Source of the DNA: JAADJA01 sp963840975
GTDB lineage: Bacteria; Bacteroidota; Bacteroidia; Bacteroidales; JAADJA01
Direction of reading: 5' to 3'
Assembly: GCA_963840975.1 (NCBI GenBank)
Contig: CAWJBC010000009.1
Coordinates: forward strand, 1-64,000
Length of the DNA: 64,000 nucleotides
Shown in pieces: positions 32,919 through 41,382 of this stretch; the stretch's first letter is position 1; every line of letters starts with the position of its first letter. Both the position numbers and the translations under genes were made by a program. The notes under the pieces were generated by a model that did not search any database, had not been told where the DNA came from, and saw nothing but the letters and a program-made list of their open reading frames with translations.

Positions 32919-34079
32919 CTATTTATTTATCCACGATTTAAAATAATCCTTGTCTTCAATTTTTAATGCTTCCTGCGTTAATTGAAGCGGTTTAAATGTA
33001 TCCACCATGACAGCAAGTTCCTGGGTATCTTTTTTACCAATACTCCTTTCAACAGCTCCTGGATGCGGACCATGAGGAATCCCAATTGGATGCAGTGTGA
33101 TTTGACCCTTTTGAATATTGTTCCTGCTCATGAAATCTCCGTCAACATAATACAGCACTTCATCAGAATCAACATTGCTATGGTTATATGGAGCTGGAAT
33201 CGAAAGCGGGTGGTAATCGTACAACCGGGGAACAAATGCACAAGTTACAAATGTATTGGTTTCAAATGTCTGATGTACTGGAGGCGGTTGATGTATCCTT
33301 CCTGTTAACGGCTCAAAATCATGAATGGACAGTGCGTATGGATAATGATATCCGTCCCAGCCCACAACATCAAACGGATGACTTGCATAATGATATGGAT
33401 AAATATGATTATCCCGTTTAATCCGCACCAGGAAATCACCTTTTTCATCGTGTGTTTCAAGGTTCGCCGGTTTCCTGATATCCCGTTCACAAAAAGGTGC
33501 ATGTTCAAGCAGTTGTCCCGCACGGTTGATATATCGTTTTGGGAAACGAATCGGGGTAAAAGATTCAACTATAAATAAGCGGTTATCCTCCGTTTTAAAG
33601 TCAATCTTATAAATGATTCCCCGTGGAATAATAAGATGATCGCCATAAGCGAAATCAATATTTCCGTAAGTTGTGCGCAAAGTTCCTTCACCTTTGTGAA
33701 TAAATATCATTTCATCCGCACCTGAATTTTTAAAAAAATAAGTTTCAGTTGACTTACGCGGAGCAGCAAGACAGATATGAAGATCTCCATTGACAAGAAC
33801 AGGGATCCGGCTCTTCAAATAATCATCTTCCGGTTTGATATCATATCCATAAAAACTTCTGGAAAGCAGGTTTTTCTCCACGGCTATGGTTGGCGCTACT
33901 GAATATGGTTCATCAACTGCAAGAACCATGGTTGGAGGGTAACAATGGTAAACCAGTGAATAAAAATCAGAAAATCCTTCAGTCGAGACCAATTGCTCTG
34001 CATATAGATTGCCATCCGGTTTCCTGAATTGAATATGTCTTTTAGACGGAATCTTTCCTAATTTATGGTAGTGTGGCAT
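32919..34079 (-). CDS. hmgA: Homogentisate 1,2-dioxygenase
   Basis: 386 residues, the short bacterial type. Its double cupin fold has YGDHLIIPRGIIYKIDF in the first cupin. The second carries the iron site: CAFVPRLYDYHPLSIPAPYNH (two His) with the Glu in NVDSDEVLYYVDGDF, then LHPIGIPHGPHPG. It opens the homogentisate ring to maleylacetoacetate. It is the first gene of the - strand catabolic operon. Upstream (34080-34245), TATCTTTG on the - strand at 34160-34167 is a possible -7 box. Confidence 0.92.
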   Translation of the reverse strand: MPHYHKLGKIPSKRHIQFRKPDGNLYAEQLVSTEGFSDFYSLVYHCYPPTMVLAVDEPYSVAPTIAVEKNLLSRSFYGYDIKPEDDYLKSRIPVLVNGDLHICLAAPRKSTETYFFKNSGADEMIFIHKGEGTLRTTYGNIDFAYGDHLIIPRGIIYKIDFKTEDNRLFIVESFTPIRFPKRYINRAGQLLEHAPFCERDIRKPANLETHDEKGDFLVRIKRDNHIYPYHYASHPFDVVGWDGYHYPYALSIHDFEPLTGRIHQPPPVHQTFETNTFVTCAFVPRLYDYHPLSIPAPYNHSNVDSDEVLYYVDGDFMSRNNIQKGQITLHPIGIPHGPHPGAVERSIGKKDTQELAVMVDTFKPLQLTQEALKIEDKDYFKSWINK

Positions 34080-34245
34080 AGATCGGAGTTAATTGTTAAA
34101 TCATAAATAATATTATCGCGATTTCAATTCCAGCATTGTATTGATTGCACGATGTGATTCGCAAAGATAGGAGAAAATCTCTTTCTTTGCATATTAAACT
34201 TAGGTAATGGTAATTTGTTCACCAAAAATTTTAGCTTGATAGGAA

Positions 34246-35346
34246 ATGGATGAAAAATCAATATTGTTAGAGCCGGTTGTGCTTGGGAAACTTAATTTAA
34301 AGAACAGGGTGGTTATGGCTCCCTTGACGCGGCGAAGGGCAACAGATGATCATGTTCCGACCGGTATGATGGAAATTTATTATGAGCAGAGAGCCTCTGC
34401 CGGATTGATTATAGCAGAAGCCACTAACATTTCATTGCAGGGTATTGGGTATATGAATTCCCCCGGAATTTTTTCGCTGCAGCAAATTAATGCCTGGAAG
34501 CCCGTTACAAGGGCAGTTCATAACAAAGGTGGAAAAATGTTTTTACAATTGTGGCACGTAGGACGTGTTTCCCATCCTTTATTACAACCGAATCAACAAC
34601 TTCCTGTGTCAGCTTCACCCATAAAAGTTAATGGGATCATTAACACTCCTGAAGGTCACAAGGAGATGGTGGTTCCCCGTCCACTTGAAACCTGGGAAAT
34701 CCCGGGAATAATTACCTATTATAAAAAAGCATCTGCAAATGCTGTTGAAGCCGGTTTCGATGGAGTGGAAATTCACGGTGCTAATGGCTACCTGCCCGAT
34801 CAGTTTTTGCACGATGGTTCAAACATCCGAACAGATCAATATGGCGGAAGCTTCGAAAACAGATCGAGGTTCCTGTTAGAGATACTGGAGGCCTGTTGTA
34901 ATGAAATAGGAGCAGAAAAGGTAGGACTCCGACTTTCACCAAGCGGAGCCAACCAGGGAATGTTTGATTCAGATGTTGTAAAGTTGTACGAATATTTAAT
35001 ACAAAAAATTAACGATTATCATCCGGTTTACCTGCACCTGATGGAGCCTTATGCTCATCTTGAGCCAGCAGACAAATATGCTCATTATATGAAAGTTGTA
35101 ACCCCTTACTTTAGAAAATACTTCAATGGAGTTTTAATAACCAATGTGGGTTATGATTTTGAAAATGCAAACCGGATTCTTGAAGAAGGTAATGCAGATT
35201 TGGTTGCTTTTGGAAAGTTATACATTTCAAATCCTGACCTGGTTGAAAGGTTTGCACAAAAAGCTCCTTTGAACCATTGGGATAAAGAAACATTTTATTA
35301 TGGAGGGGAAAAGGGATACATTGATTATCCATTTTTAGGTTCCTGA
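34246..35346 (+). CDS. Old-yellow-enzyme alkene reductase (NemA/OPR-like)
   Basis: 366 residues forming a TIM barrel with FMN. The N-terminus LLEPVVLGKLNLKNRVVMAP and FLQLWHVGRVSH are OYE-type. Active-site H177, N180 and Y182 (GVEIHGANGYLPDQFL) activate the carbonyl and donate the proton. DQYGGSFENRSRFLLE and ADLVAFGKLYISNPDLVERF complete the flavin site. It should reduce activated C=C bonds with NAD(P)H; the natural substrate is unknown. It is divergent from the tyrosine operon and 46 bp ahead of the DUF362 gene. Confidence 0.88.
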   Translation: MDEKSILLEPVVLGKLNLKNRVVMAPLTRRRATDDHVPTGMMEIYYEQRASAGLIIAEATNISLQGIGYMNSPGIFSLQQINAWKPVTRAVHNKGGKMFLQLWHVGRVSHPLLQPNQQLPVSASPIKVNGIINTPEGHKEMVVPRPLETWEIPGIITYYKKASANAVEAGFDGVEIHGANGYLPDQFLHDGSNIRTDQYGGSFENRSRFLLEILEACCNEIGAEKVGLRLSPSGANQGMFDSDVVKLYEYLIQKINDYHPVYLHLMEPYAHLEPADKYAHYMKVVTPYFRKYFNGVLITNVGYDFENANRILEEGNADLVAFGKLYISNPDLVERFAQKAPLNHWDKETFYYGGEKGYIDYPFLGS

Positions 35347-35392
35347 TTGTAGTTTGGTTGAATATTTTTATAAATTTGATGAGTTTTTAAAT

Positions 35393-36358
35393 ATGGAGGT
35401 TCCATTGAAAGGAAAAATTAATCGTCGCAAATTTATTAAGGACACAGGTAAGCTTGGTTTTGTTGGTTTAGCAGGAAGTTTAGCACTTCCGGGTAAATCG
35501 TTTGGCGCTTTATTTGGTTCACCTGATATAGTAGTCGTAAACGGAATCAATTATTTTCAAAACACAATTCGAGCGGTTGAATCTCTGGGAGGAATGAGAA
35601 AGTTTGTACCGGATGGTTCAAAAGTTGGTTTACTAATCAATTCAGCTTTTGAAAATAAGGGTGCCTATGTTAATCCTGACATCAGCATTGCTGCTGTGAA
35701 AATGATTTTTGAAGCAGGCGCTTCTGAAATCATTAACCTCCAGGTCGTTAAACCTGAATATTGGAAACGGGGTACTTATTATGAAGAAAATATGGAAATG
35801 TTGTCTAATCTGAAAGAAGTTAGCAGTAACACCTTCCCATCTGAATACAATGAAATGGATTTTGTGAGGATTAATCCATTGGAAGGTGCTAAATCGCTGA
35901 TGGAGACAGAGGTCGTGAAAGCCTGGCTTGAATGCGATATATTTATCAACATACCGATTGCCAAACATCATACAACAACATTACTGACCGGGGCTTTGAA
36001 AAATATCATGGGAGTTTCAACACGAAAGGCGAACATTACTTTCCATCTTGGCTCCGGCGAAAAGAACAATCCTCAATATCTTGCACAATGTATAGTTGAC
36101 CAAAACCTTTTGAAAAAAACAAACCTTTGTATAGCTGATGCTACCGAGTTTATAACCAGCAATGGTCCCGGTGGTCCCGGAGAAATAAAAAGCCTAAACA
36201 AGATTGTTGCAGGAACCGATATTGTTGCCATAGATGCACTCTTTTCAGAATACCTTGACTATGCTCCTGATGAAATATTGACTACGCGAATTGGTCATGA
36301 AGCAGGAATTGGTGAGATAGATTATCACAAACTGAATCTGCTTGAATTAACAACCTGA
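35393..36358 (+). CDS. Tat-exported DUF362 protein
   Basis: 321 residues from the ATG at 35393; an upstream TTG at 35354 is open but adds nothing. A twin-arginine signal (NRRKFIKDTGKLGFVGLAGS) precedes the DUF362 fold: SKVGLLINSAFENKGAYVNP, IFINIPIAKHHTTTLLTGALKNIMG, NGPGGPGE. DUF362 proteins are often annotated as iron-sulphur or uncharacterised; this one lacks a ferredoxin-type CxxCxxC cluster. Tat export implies folding, and probably cofactor loading, before secretion. It runs into the DUF6599-like gene with 1 nt between stop and start, so they likely work together in the envelope. Confidence 0.8.
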   Translation: MEVPLKGKINRRKFIKDTGKLGFVGLAGSLALPGKSFGALFGSPDIVVVNGINYFQNTIRAVESLGGMRKFVPDGSKVGLLINSAFENKGAYVNPDISIAAVKMIFEAGASEIINLQVVKPEYWKRGTYYEENMEMLSNLKEVSSNTFPSEYNEMDFVRINPLEGAKSLMETEVVKAWLECDIFINIPIAKHHTTTLLTGALKNIMGVSTRKANITFHLGSGEKNNPQYLAQCIVDQNLLKKTNLCIADATEFITSNGPGGPGEIKSLNKIVAGTDIVAIDALFSEYLDYAPDEILTTRIGHEAGIGEIDYHKLNLLELTT

Positions 36359-36359
36359 T

Positions 36360-37271
36360 ATGAAAAAACAAGTTTTAATACTAATAATTATTATAACCTT
36401 CTTTTCGGGCAAACATTTGGTATGTCAGGATAATATCAATATTAAAGAATTATTTCCTGATAATTATTTTTTCAAAGGTTGGGCGATGAAAGATTCCATC
36501 GCAATATACAATGGCGAAAATCTTTACTATTATATTGACGGGGGAGCTGATATTTACCTTGAGTATGGCTTTATTGAAGCAGCCTCATCAAAATACCAAA
36601 ATGATTCAGGCACTGTAATCCATCTTGAAATCTACAAAATGGCGAGCGATTCGGCGGCATTCGGAATTTTCACCCTAAATTCATCAGAAAAAGGAATTCC
36701 TGTTAATGTTGGAGACAAAGCCATTCAATACGATAATTACCTCGATTTATGGAAAGGTTCCTATTTTATCAGGTGTAGCCGGCAAAAGACAGAAAGTAAT
36801 ATTATGGATAAACTGGAGCTATTTGCAGGATTTGTAAATGATAAAATAGCAGTGTCAGGGAATGAACCGAAAATCACAAATCTGTTTCGTAATGTATCAA
36901 TGGAGGTCACAAACGTGAAATACATTACAGGGATCACTGGATTGGGAAATGTTTATAATTTCGGACATGGTGCTATTGCTGGTTTTACGGAAGGACTTAT
37001 CGGTTATAGCGATGATAAAATGCTTTTTATTTTTCGTTATGCCAATGATCACAAATGCCGTGAATGGTTTGCCAGCGCAAAAGGAAAAATGCAGATGAAC
37101 CAGAAGTTTTCAGATTATTTACCGGTCGAAAATGGATTTACAATAAAACACAAAGAAGGAATCAACTTCTGCTTTGTTCAAAATAAACAATTGATCCTTA
37201 TTATTAAAGGTATGGAATGGGAGGAAGCCCAACCGGTATTGGATCAAATCAGAAAAAATCTGAATGATTAA
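36360..37271 (+). CDS. DUF6599-like secreted protein
   Basis: 303 residues. The signal peptide (MKKQVLILIIIITFFSG) ends near VCQD. The mature protein has the DUF6599 pattern: LFPDNYFFKGWAMKDSIAIY, NLYYYIDGGADIYLEYGF, IYKMASDSAAFGIFTL, and YLDLWKGSYFIRCS. It starts 1 nt after the DUF362 stop, a typical coupled pair. The function is unknown; a periplasmic or surface role with the Tat partner is the reasonable inference. Confidence 0.75.
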   Translation: MKKQVLILIIIITFFSGKHLVCQDNINIKELFPDNYFFKGWAMKDSIAIYNGENLYYYIDGGADIYLEYGFIEAASSKYQNDSGTVIHLEIYKMASDSAAFGIFTLNSSEKGIPVNVGDKAIQYDNYLDLWKGSYFIRCSRQKTESNIMDKLELFAGFVNDKIAVSGNEPKITNLFRNVSMEVTNVKYITGITGLGNVYNFGHGAIAGFTEGLIGYSDDKMLFIFRYANDHKCREWFASAKGKMQMNQKFSDYLPVENGFTIKHKEGINFCFVQNKQLILIIKGMEWEEAQPVLDQIRKNLND

Positions 37272-37356
37272 GGTTACTGAATCATCTCACCGTTTTAGTG
37301 TTACTAAAATCCTATGATCTAACGCAAATAGCTTTTCACCACTGTCAAACAGACTA

Positions 37357-38493
37357 TTATTTCTTCTCCTCACTCAAAATATTCTTCAAAGGGCGAAAGT
37401 CTGACCGTATGGTTTCCCATCTGTCAGGATAAAGACTCAGCAGATGATTGATTTTTATTTTATGGTTATAAAGTGCATCCGAAATTGCCGGAGCGCTAAT
37501 AGGTTCGGTGAAGGCTCTGCCAACGTTGGTACCGGTCAGTTTCCATTGTTTGCTTTTGGCGACGATTGCTGCATTTTCAAGCCTGTCAAGCAGCGACAGT
37601 GTTTTTGAAAACTTATCATCTTTGCGGATAACCACATTCTTTCCAATCTCCTTTTTAACCTGAGTATCAATAACAATGTGCCATTCAAGAACTTCTAATT
37701 CTTCATTCTCCTCAAGATACAAACTATCAACGTAGGCAAGGGTTTCGCGGATAATAGATTCTAAATTCTTTATTTCTCCTTTAAAGTTCTTGATCTTATC
37801 CAGGGCACCAGACGACAGCTTGTAATTTCTGCCGTTGATAGACGACTGTTCTTTGATGATCTGCTGGCAAAGCTTAACGAGACTAATCCCATAGTTCTCT
37901 TTGGTGCGGTGCATATCAAACTTCATTGCCTCAGTTTGTTCGATGATTTGCCGGGTGCGCAGGTTGTAGGATTTTAACGTACGCTTATCATTTTTCTGAA
38001 GGTTGGCGAACATCCTGATAGTATTATTTAATACAAACGCAATAATGCTCTTATTATCTGTAGTGAGAGGATTGATAGAATTTGTGACGCCAAAATTGCT
38101 TGGGCTTTCATTTAAATAAAGAAAAACCAGGTCACTGAATTCCTCCCGCATATCGGGTATTCGCATCAGCAGGACTATATTTTTCAGTTCCGAAAAAATA
38201 TTTATTGTCGGGTTTGAATATTTTACTTCTACTTCAAAAGGTAAATTTTCGCGGTTGTACCAATCGTAAGGATTTTTTTCCTCCATATAACGCTGCAAGG
38301 TGGGGAGCATTTTATCAATATTCAATCCACGGGTAATATATTCTTTCCCTTTTTTTTCGGTAAGTCTGCCCATGATTTGTTGCTTTCCTTCATCATAATA
38401 AACGGTAATCATTTTCTCAATACCGGGAAGTATTTCCGGGATGATTTGATGAAGTTTTTCTAAGGGATGATCTATAAAAGTGTAAGTCTCCAT
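37357..38493 (-). CDS. Unknown protein with C-terminal helical, HTH-like segment
   Basis: 378 residues with no signal peptide or membrane segment. The N-terminal 120 residues are mixed alpha/beta; the middle (about 150-250) is helical (TRQIIEQTEAMKFDMHRTKE, KIKNFKGEIKNLESIIRETL). The C-terminus (GRAFTEPISAPAISDALYNH then KIKINHLLSLYPDRWE) resembles a factor-for-inversion-like helix-turn-helix, though this is a visual match only. It is divergent from 38738-39370 across a region dense in TTAAGT motifs, as expected of a local regulator. It may instead be structural. No family is recognised. Confidence 0.55.
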   Translation of the reverse strand: METYTFIDHPLEKLHQIIPEILPGIEKMITVYYDEGKQQIMGRLTEKKGKEYITRGLNIDKMLPTLQRYMEEKNPYDWYNRENLPFEVEVKYSNPTINIFSELKNIVLLMRIPDMREEFSDLVFLYLNESPSNFGVTNSINPLTTDNKSIIAFVLNNTIRMFANLQKNDKRTLKSYNLRTRQIIEQTEAMKFDMHRTKENYGISLVKLCQQIIKEQSSINGRNYKLSSGALDKIKNFKGEIKNLESIIRETLAYVDSLYLEENEELEVLEWHIVIDTQVKKEIGKNVVIRKDDKFSKTLSLLDRLENAAIVAKSKQWKLTGTNVGRAFTEPISAPAISDALYNHKIKINHLLSLYPDRWETIRSDFRPLKNILSEEKK

Positions 38494-38737
38494 AAGAAAA
38501 TTTTAAGCAAAATTAATATAATATTTAAGCTATGCAAATTTTTATTAAGTTTATTTTTAAGTGTTATTTATTTTATTAAGTATTTAAGTTTTGATTAATA
38601 AGCTACTTAAATTTATACTTATTGATAAAAATATTTCTTAAAATACTTGACAACTGATAATTATATTTTGTAATATTGTAAAAATTTTAGTTCTGACAAT
38701 TCATTCAATCAATTTAATACTTAAAAATACACTTAAA
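38494..38737. promoter_or_regulatory. AT-rich divergent region with repeated TTAAGT motifs
   Basis: TTAAGT occurs at 38545, 38557, 38576 and 38584, and its complement ACTTAA at 38605, 38719 and 38731. TTAAGC occurs at 38513 and 38525, plus near-matches. Pairs lie 12 bp apart (38513/38525, 38545/38557, 38719/38731), about one helical turn. The last motif ends at the start codon of 38738. This looks like a cooperative operator array for one protein. Confidence 0.5.
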
Positions 38738-39370
38738 ATGAGAAATGAAATATTTAACCGGATCAGGCAAAACAAAATGAAGTATTATGCCGAGCTTAAT
38801 AATGTAAAGGAAAAAGCAATTCCGGTTACGGTAAGTGAAGATAAAAAACTTCAAATCGAAACTCCTAAAAATGAAAGACAACCAAAAGAAAAAAATGCCT
38901 TCCTGAAAAACATACAGGAATATAATTACAAAGCAATGTTTATTAAGGTGCCTAAATTTGTAAAATCCAATTACCAGGAATTTGCGAAAAGTCCTGCAGT
39001 GAATTCTTTAAAAATGAAAGTGAAAAATGACCATGAAAAAATCAGACAGTTGAATAAAAGGGTCAATCAAAAGATAGAATTGCAGCAGGATAGGTTGGCA
39101 CATGGTATTTATAATATGTCATCGTTTTTGTTCGAAGAACAAAACGATAAAAACAATGGCGTTTTGGCAATTGAAACAGTAAGTGATAATTCAGTGGAAT
39201 GGAGTGTTTCGAAAGAAACGGTGGCAACGACTTCAATTTATGAAAGGCTTGGAAATTTTTCCGACAAGTCTTTTAATTTTCTAAGAACCGTCCCCGGCAG
39301 AATAAACACCTATCTGGCTTCGGATAACATGATGGAACCGAATGATGCACACATGATTGCGAGGAAATAA
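38738..39370 (+). CDS. Unknown charged cytoplasmic protein
   Basis: 210 residues with no signal peptide or membrane segment. It is basic in the first half (MRNEIFNRIRQNKMKYYAEL, KNERQPKEKNAF), with a coiled-coil-like centre (KMKVKNDHEKIRQLNKRVNQ). The C-terminal 70 residues are mixed (SIYERLGNFSDKSFNFLRTV). No family is recognised. Its start codon abuts the ACTTAA motif array shared with the divergent 37357-38493 gene, suggesting strong regulation. Confidence 0.6.
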   Translation: MRNEIFNRIRQNKMKYYAELNNVKEKAIPVTVSEDKKLQIETPKNERQPKEKNAFLKNIQEYNYKAMFIKVPKFVKSNYQEFAKSPAVNSLKMKVKNDHEKIRQLNKRVNQKIELQQDRLAHGIYNMSSFLFEEQNDKNNGVLAIETVSDNSVEWSVSKETVATTSIYERLGNFSDKSFNFLRTVPGRINTYLASDNMMEPNDAHMIARK

Positions 39371-39461
39371 ATCTGACGTTTAAGGTTCTATCTTCCAGCT
39401 TTAGTCCTAATCCCGGGATTAATTTCAACTTTCGAATTTCATTTACTCAAATTGTTATAAT

Positions 39462-39490
39462 AAAGCCCGCTCATTTTGTTAGCGGGCTTT
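39462..39490 (+). terminator. Hairpin terminator
   Basis: AAAGCCCGCT, a 9-nt loop, AGCGGGCTTT (10-bp stem, short T run). It ends the 38738-39370 transcript. The rest of 39371-39769 holds only a possible 30-codon frame (39523-39615, MKKMAIYQTRIYTGC...) with no support beyond its start, and the promoter at 39711. Confidence 0.75.
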
Positions 39491-39710
39491 ACAGTTGAAC
39501 AATTTAACCTAAACCAATTACTATGAAAAAAATGGCAATATATCAAACAAGGATTTATACGGGATGTATTAAAAGAAGTTTGAAGTATTTACAAAATTTA
39601 CAACTCAATTTATAAATGAAGTATTACACTCAATTAAAGTATTTCAAATTGCTAATCAATCCAAACCCGAAGAGCAATTTACAATTTTGTATGCATGATG
39701 TTCGAAAATG

Positions 39711-39741
39711 ATTGTTTCTTTGATTGAAAATTCTATTTTTG
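39711..39741 (+). promoter_or_regulatory. Promoter of the acyl-CoA dehydrogenase gene
   Basis: ATTG (39711-39714), 19 nt, TATTTTTG (39734-39741), with a leader of about 22-25 nt to the ATG at 39770. Confidence 0.7.
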
Positions 39742-39769
39742 CTTAATAAAAATTTAAGATGACAATAAG

Positions 39770-40528
39770 ATGATAAATTTTCAAATTACCAAAGAACAAG
39801 AGGAAATCACTTCCAAATACCGTGATTTCGTTAACAGATGGGTTATCCCAAACCGATTGAAATATGATGAATTAGCTGTTTTCCCCTGGGAAATTGTAAA
39901 AGCTGCCTACGATGAAGGTATCATGAATGGACCCATGCCCATCGAATACGGTGGACACAACCATTCGCTTCTCGATGGGGTATTTGCTTCCGAAGAACTC
40001 GGAGCCGGTTGTGTGGGTATAGGTATTTGCATTGATGCGAATACGCTGGCTTTAACGCCTCTTTATCTTGCAGCTTCCGATGAACAAAAGAAAAAATATT
40101 TTGGATTGATAAATGAAGTAAAGGGCGTTGCAGCCTATTGCCTTACCGAACCCAATGCAGGTTCGGATGTGCAGGGAATTAAATCCACCGCAATAAGGCA
40201 TGGCGATAAATATATTCTGAACGGACACAAACGGTTTATTACCAATGCTGAAGTTTCCACTTTTATGACCGTTTTTGCCCAGGTTGATCCGGAAAAAGGT
40301 TCCCGAAGTTTGACATCGTTTTTGGTGCCTTCCGATTCGCCGGGAGTTGAGTTTAAACCCAGGCTTCAAAAAATGGGACAAAAAGCTTCGGTTCAAAACG
40401 AAATCATTTTCACCAATGTTGAAATACCTGTCGAAAACAGGATAGGGGATGAGGGTCACGGATTTCTTAATTGCAATGAAGACTTTCGACCGTACCCGGA
40501 CGGGCGTGGCAGCATTGAGCCTTGGTAA
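39770..40528 (+). CDS. Acyl-CoA dehydrogenase, N-terminal and middle parts (frameshifted)
   Basis: The chain begins MINFQITKEQEEITSKYRDF and carries the flavin motifs AAYCLTEPNAGSDVQGIKST and KRFITNAEVSTF of the acyl-CoA dehydrogenase family. It leaves the family pattern after EGHGFLN because of an extra T at 40471-40472, and ends 19 codons later. Removing the T joins it to 40473-40916, giving 381 residues, a normal short-chain ACAD length. The enzyme forms the trans-2 double bond of fatty or branched acyl-CoAs, passing electrons to ETF. It has its own promoter. Confidence 0.85.
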   Translation: MINFQITKEQEEITSKYRDFVNRWVIPNRLKYDELAVFPWEIVKAAYDEGIMNGPMPIEYGGHNHSLLDGVFASEELGAGCVGIGICIDANTLALTPLYLAASDEQKKKYFGLINEVKGVAAYCLTEPNAGSDVQGIKSTAIRHGDKYILNGHKRFITNAEVSTFMTVFAQVDPEKGSRSLTSFLVPSDSPGVEFKPRLQKMGQKASVQNEIIFTNVEIPVENRIGDEGHGFLNCNEDFRPYPDGRGSIEPW

Positions 40529-40916
40529 TGCAAGGGCTGCGTATGAAACCGCCAAAGACTGGACAAAAAACAGGCGGCAATTCGGTCAACCCATTGCTGC
40601 TAACCAGGCGATTGGGTTTATGCTGGCTGATATGGCTACCAAAATTGAAACCGCCCGCATACTTACCTGGTATGCTGCCTGGGCTTACGATAATGACAAG
40701 AAAAAACTGAATAAACTTTCGGCAATGTCCAAACTCTATGCTTCTGATATCGGCATGGAAGTAACCACTGATGCTGTGCAGGCAATGGGAGGAGATGGTT
40801 ATTCCCGCGAATTTGCCGTTGAAAAGATGATGCGCGATGCCAAGCTCTGCCAGATTTACGAAGGAACCAACCAGGTACAACGGGTGGTGATTTCAAAAGC
40901 GATATTAAAAGAATAA
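40473..40916 (+). CDS. Acyl-CoA dehydrogenase, C-terminal part in another frame
   Basis: Reads AMKTFDRTRTGVAALSLGNA, the usual continuation of the upstream part. It holds the C-terminal four-helix domain with AAYETAKDWTKNRRQFGQPI, QAMGGDGYSREFAVEKMMRD and the catalytic-base region QIYEGTNQVQRVVISKAIL. A start at 40449 is formally possible but would not fold as a domain on its own. The last 90 bp are duplicated at 41293-41382. Confidence 0.8.
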   Translation, partial: AMKTFDRTRTGVAALSLGNARAAYETAKDWTKNRRQFGQPIAANQAIGFMLADMATKIETARILTWYAAWAYDNDKKKLNKLSAMSKLYASDIGMEVTTDAVQAMGGDGYSREFAVEKMMRDAKLCQIYEGTNQVQRVVISKAILKE

Positions 40917-40926
40917 ATAATGAATG

Positions 40927-41010
40927 GAACACGGATGACACCGATTGGACTGATTTTCACAGATAAGATAATATCCGTGTTTATCGGTTATATCCGTGTA
41001 ATCCGTGTTC
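40927..41010. repeat. Palindromic ACGGAT/ATCCGT repeat
   Basis: GAACACGGAT at one end (40927-40936) and ATCCGTGTTC at the other (41001-41010) are perfect inverted repeats. Between them are degenerate GACTGATTTTCACAGATA and ATCCGTGTTTATCGG units. It is the 'ACGGATTTTCACGGATA' REP-like family often seen between genes in this phylum. Fragments recur in the tandem repeats at 41362-41600. Confidence 0.75.
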
Positions 41011-41025
41011 TATTATCTTTTATAA

Positions 41026-41268
41026 ATAACTCAGGCTAAAATTCATCAACGTATCAAAACACTTTCAATTGAGATAGCTGATAATATTTACCAGGAGTTC
41101 CTAAATTTCATTAAAATTCTTCCCAAAGATAGTATTGTTGTACTGGAAGAGGATGCCGATGAACCTACTGCCGAAGAAAGCAAGGAAATATATCGCCTGA
41201 AAAAAAAAGCAGATAATGGCAATTATTCTGAATTTGATGATTGGGATAAAATTAAAGGTAATCTTTGA
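41026..41268 (+). pseudogene. Antitoxin-like gene without a start codon
   Basis: 80 codons without an ATG, GTG or TTG after the in-frame stop at 41023. The text IKTLSIEIADNIYQEFLNFI, KILPKDSIVVLEEDADEPTA and YSEFDDWDKIKGNL resembles type II antitoxins that pair with RelE/ParE toxins in Bacteroidota. The 5' end was probably replaced by the adjoining palindromic repeat. A toxin-like start (ATG TAC AGG...) follows 3 nt after the stop but is cut after seven codons. An ATT start cannot be ruled out. Confidence 0.6.
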
Positions 41269-41271
41269 GGA

Positions 41272-41382
41272 ATGTACAGGTTATTGTTAATTATGATGCG
41301 CGATGCCAAGCTCTGCCAGATTTACGAAGGAACAAACCAGGTACAACGGGTGGTGATTTCAAAAGCGATATTAAAGGAATAA
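41272..41382 (+). pseudogene. Chimeric stub: toxin start fused to duplicated ACAD end
   Basis: ATG TAC AGG TTA TTG TTA ATT, set like a RelE/ParE start behind the antitoxin and GAGGA, joins in frame at 41293 to a copy of the acyl-CoA dehydrogenase 3' end (MMRDAKLCQIYEGTNQVQRV...). This gives a 36-residue frame. It documents an insertion or recombination junction and is unlikely to be functional. Confidence 0.6.

Noticed and set aside
39523..39615. 30-codon frame MKKMAIYQTRIYTG...
   Set aside because: Too short, without a promoter of its own or recognisable features; mentioned with the terminator only.
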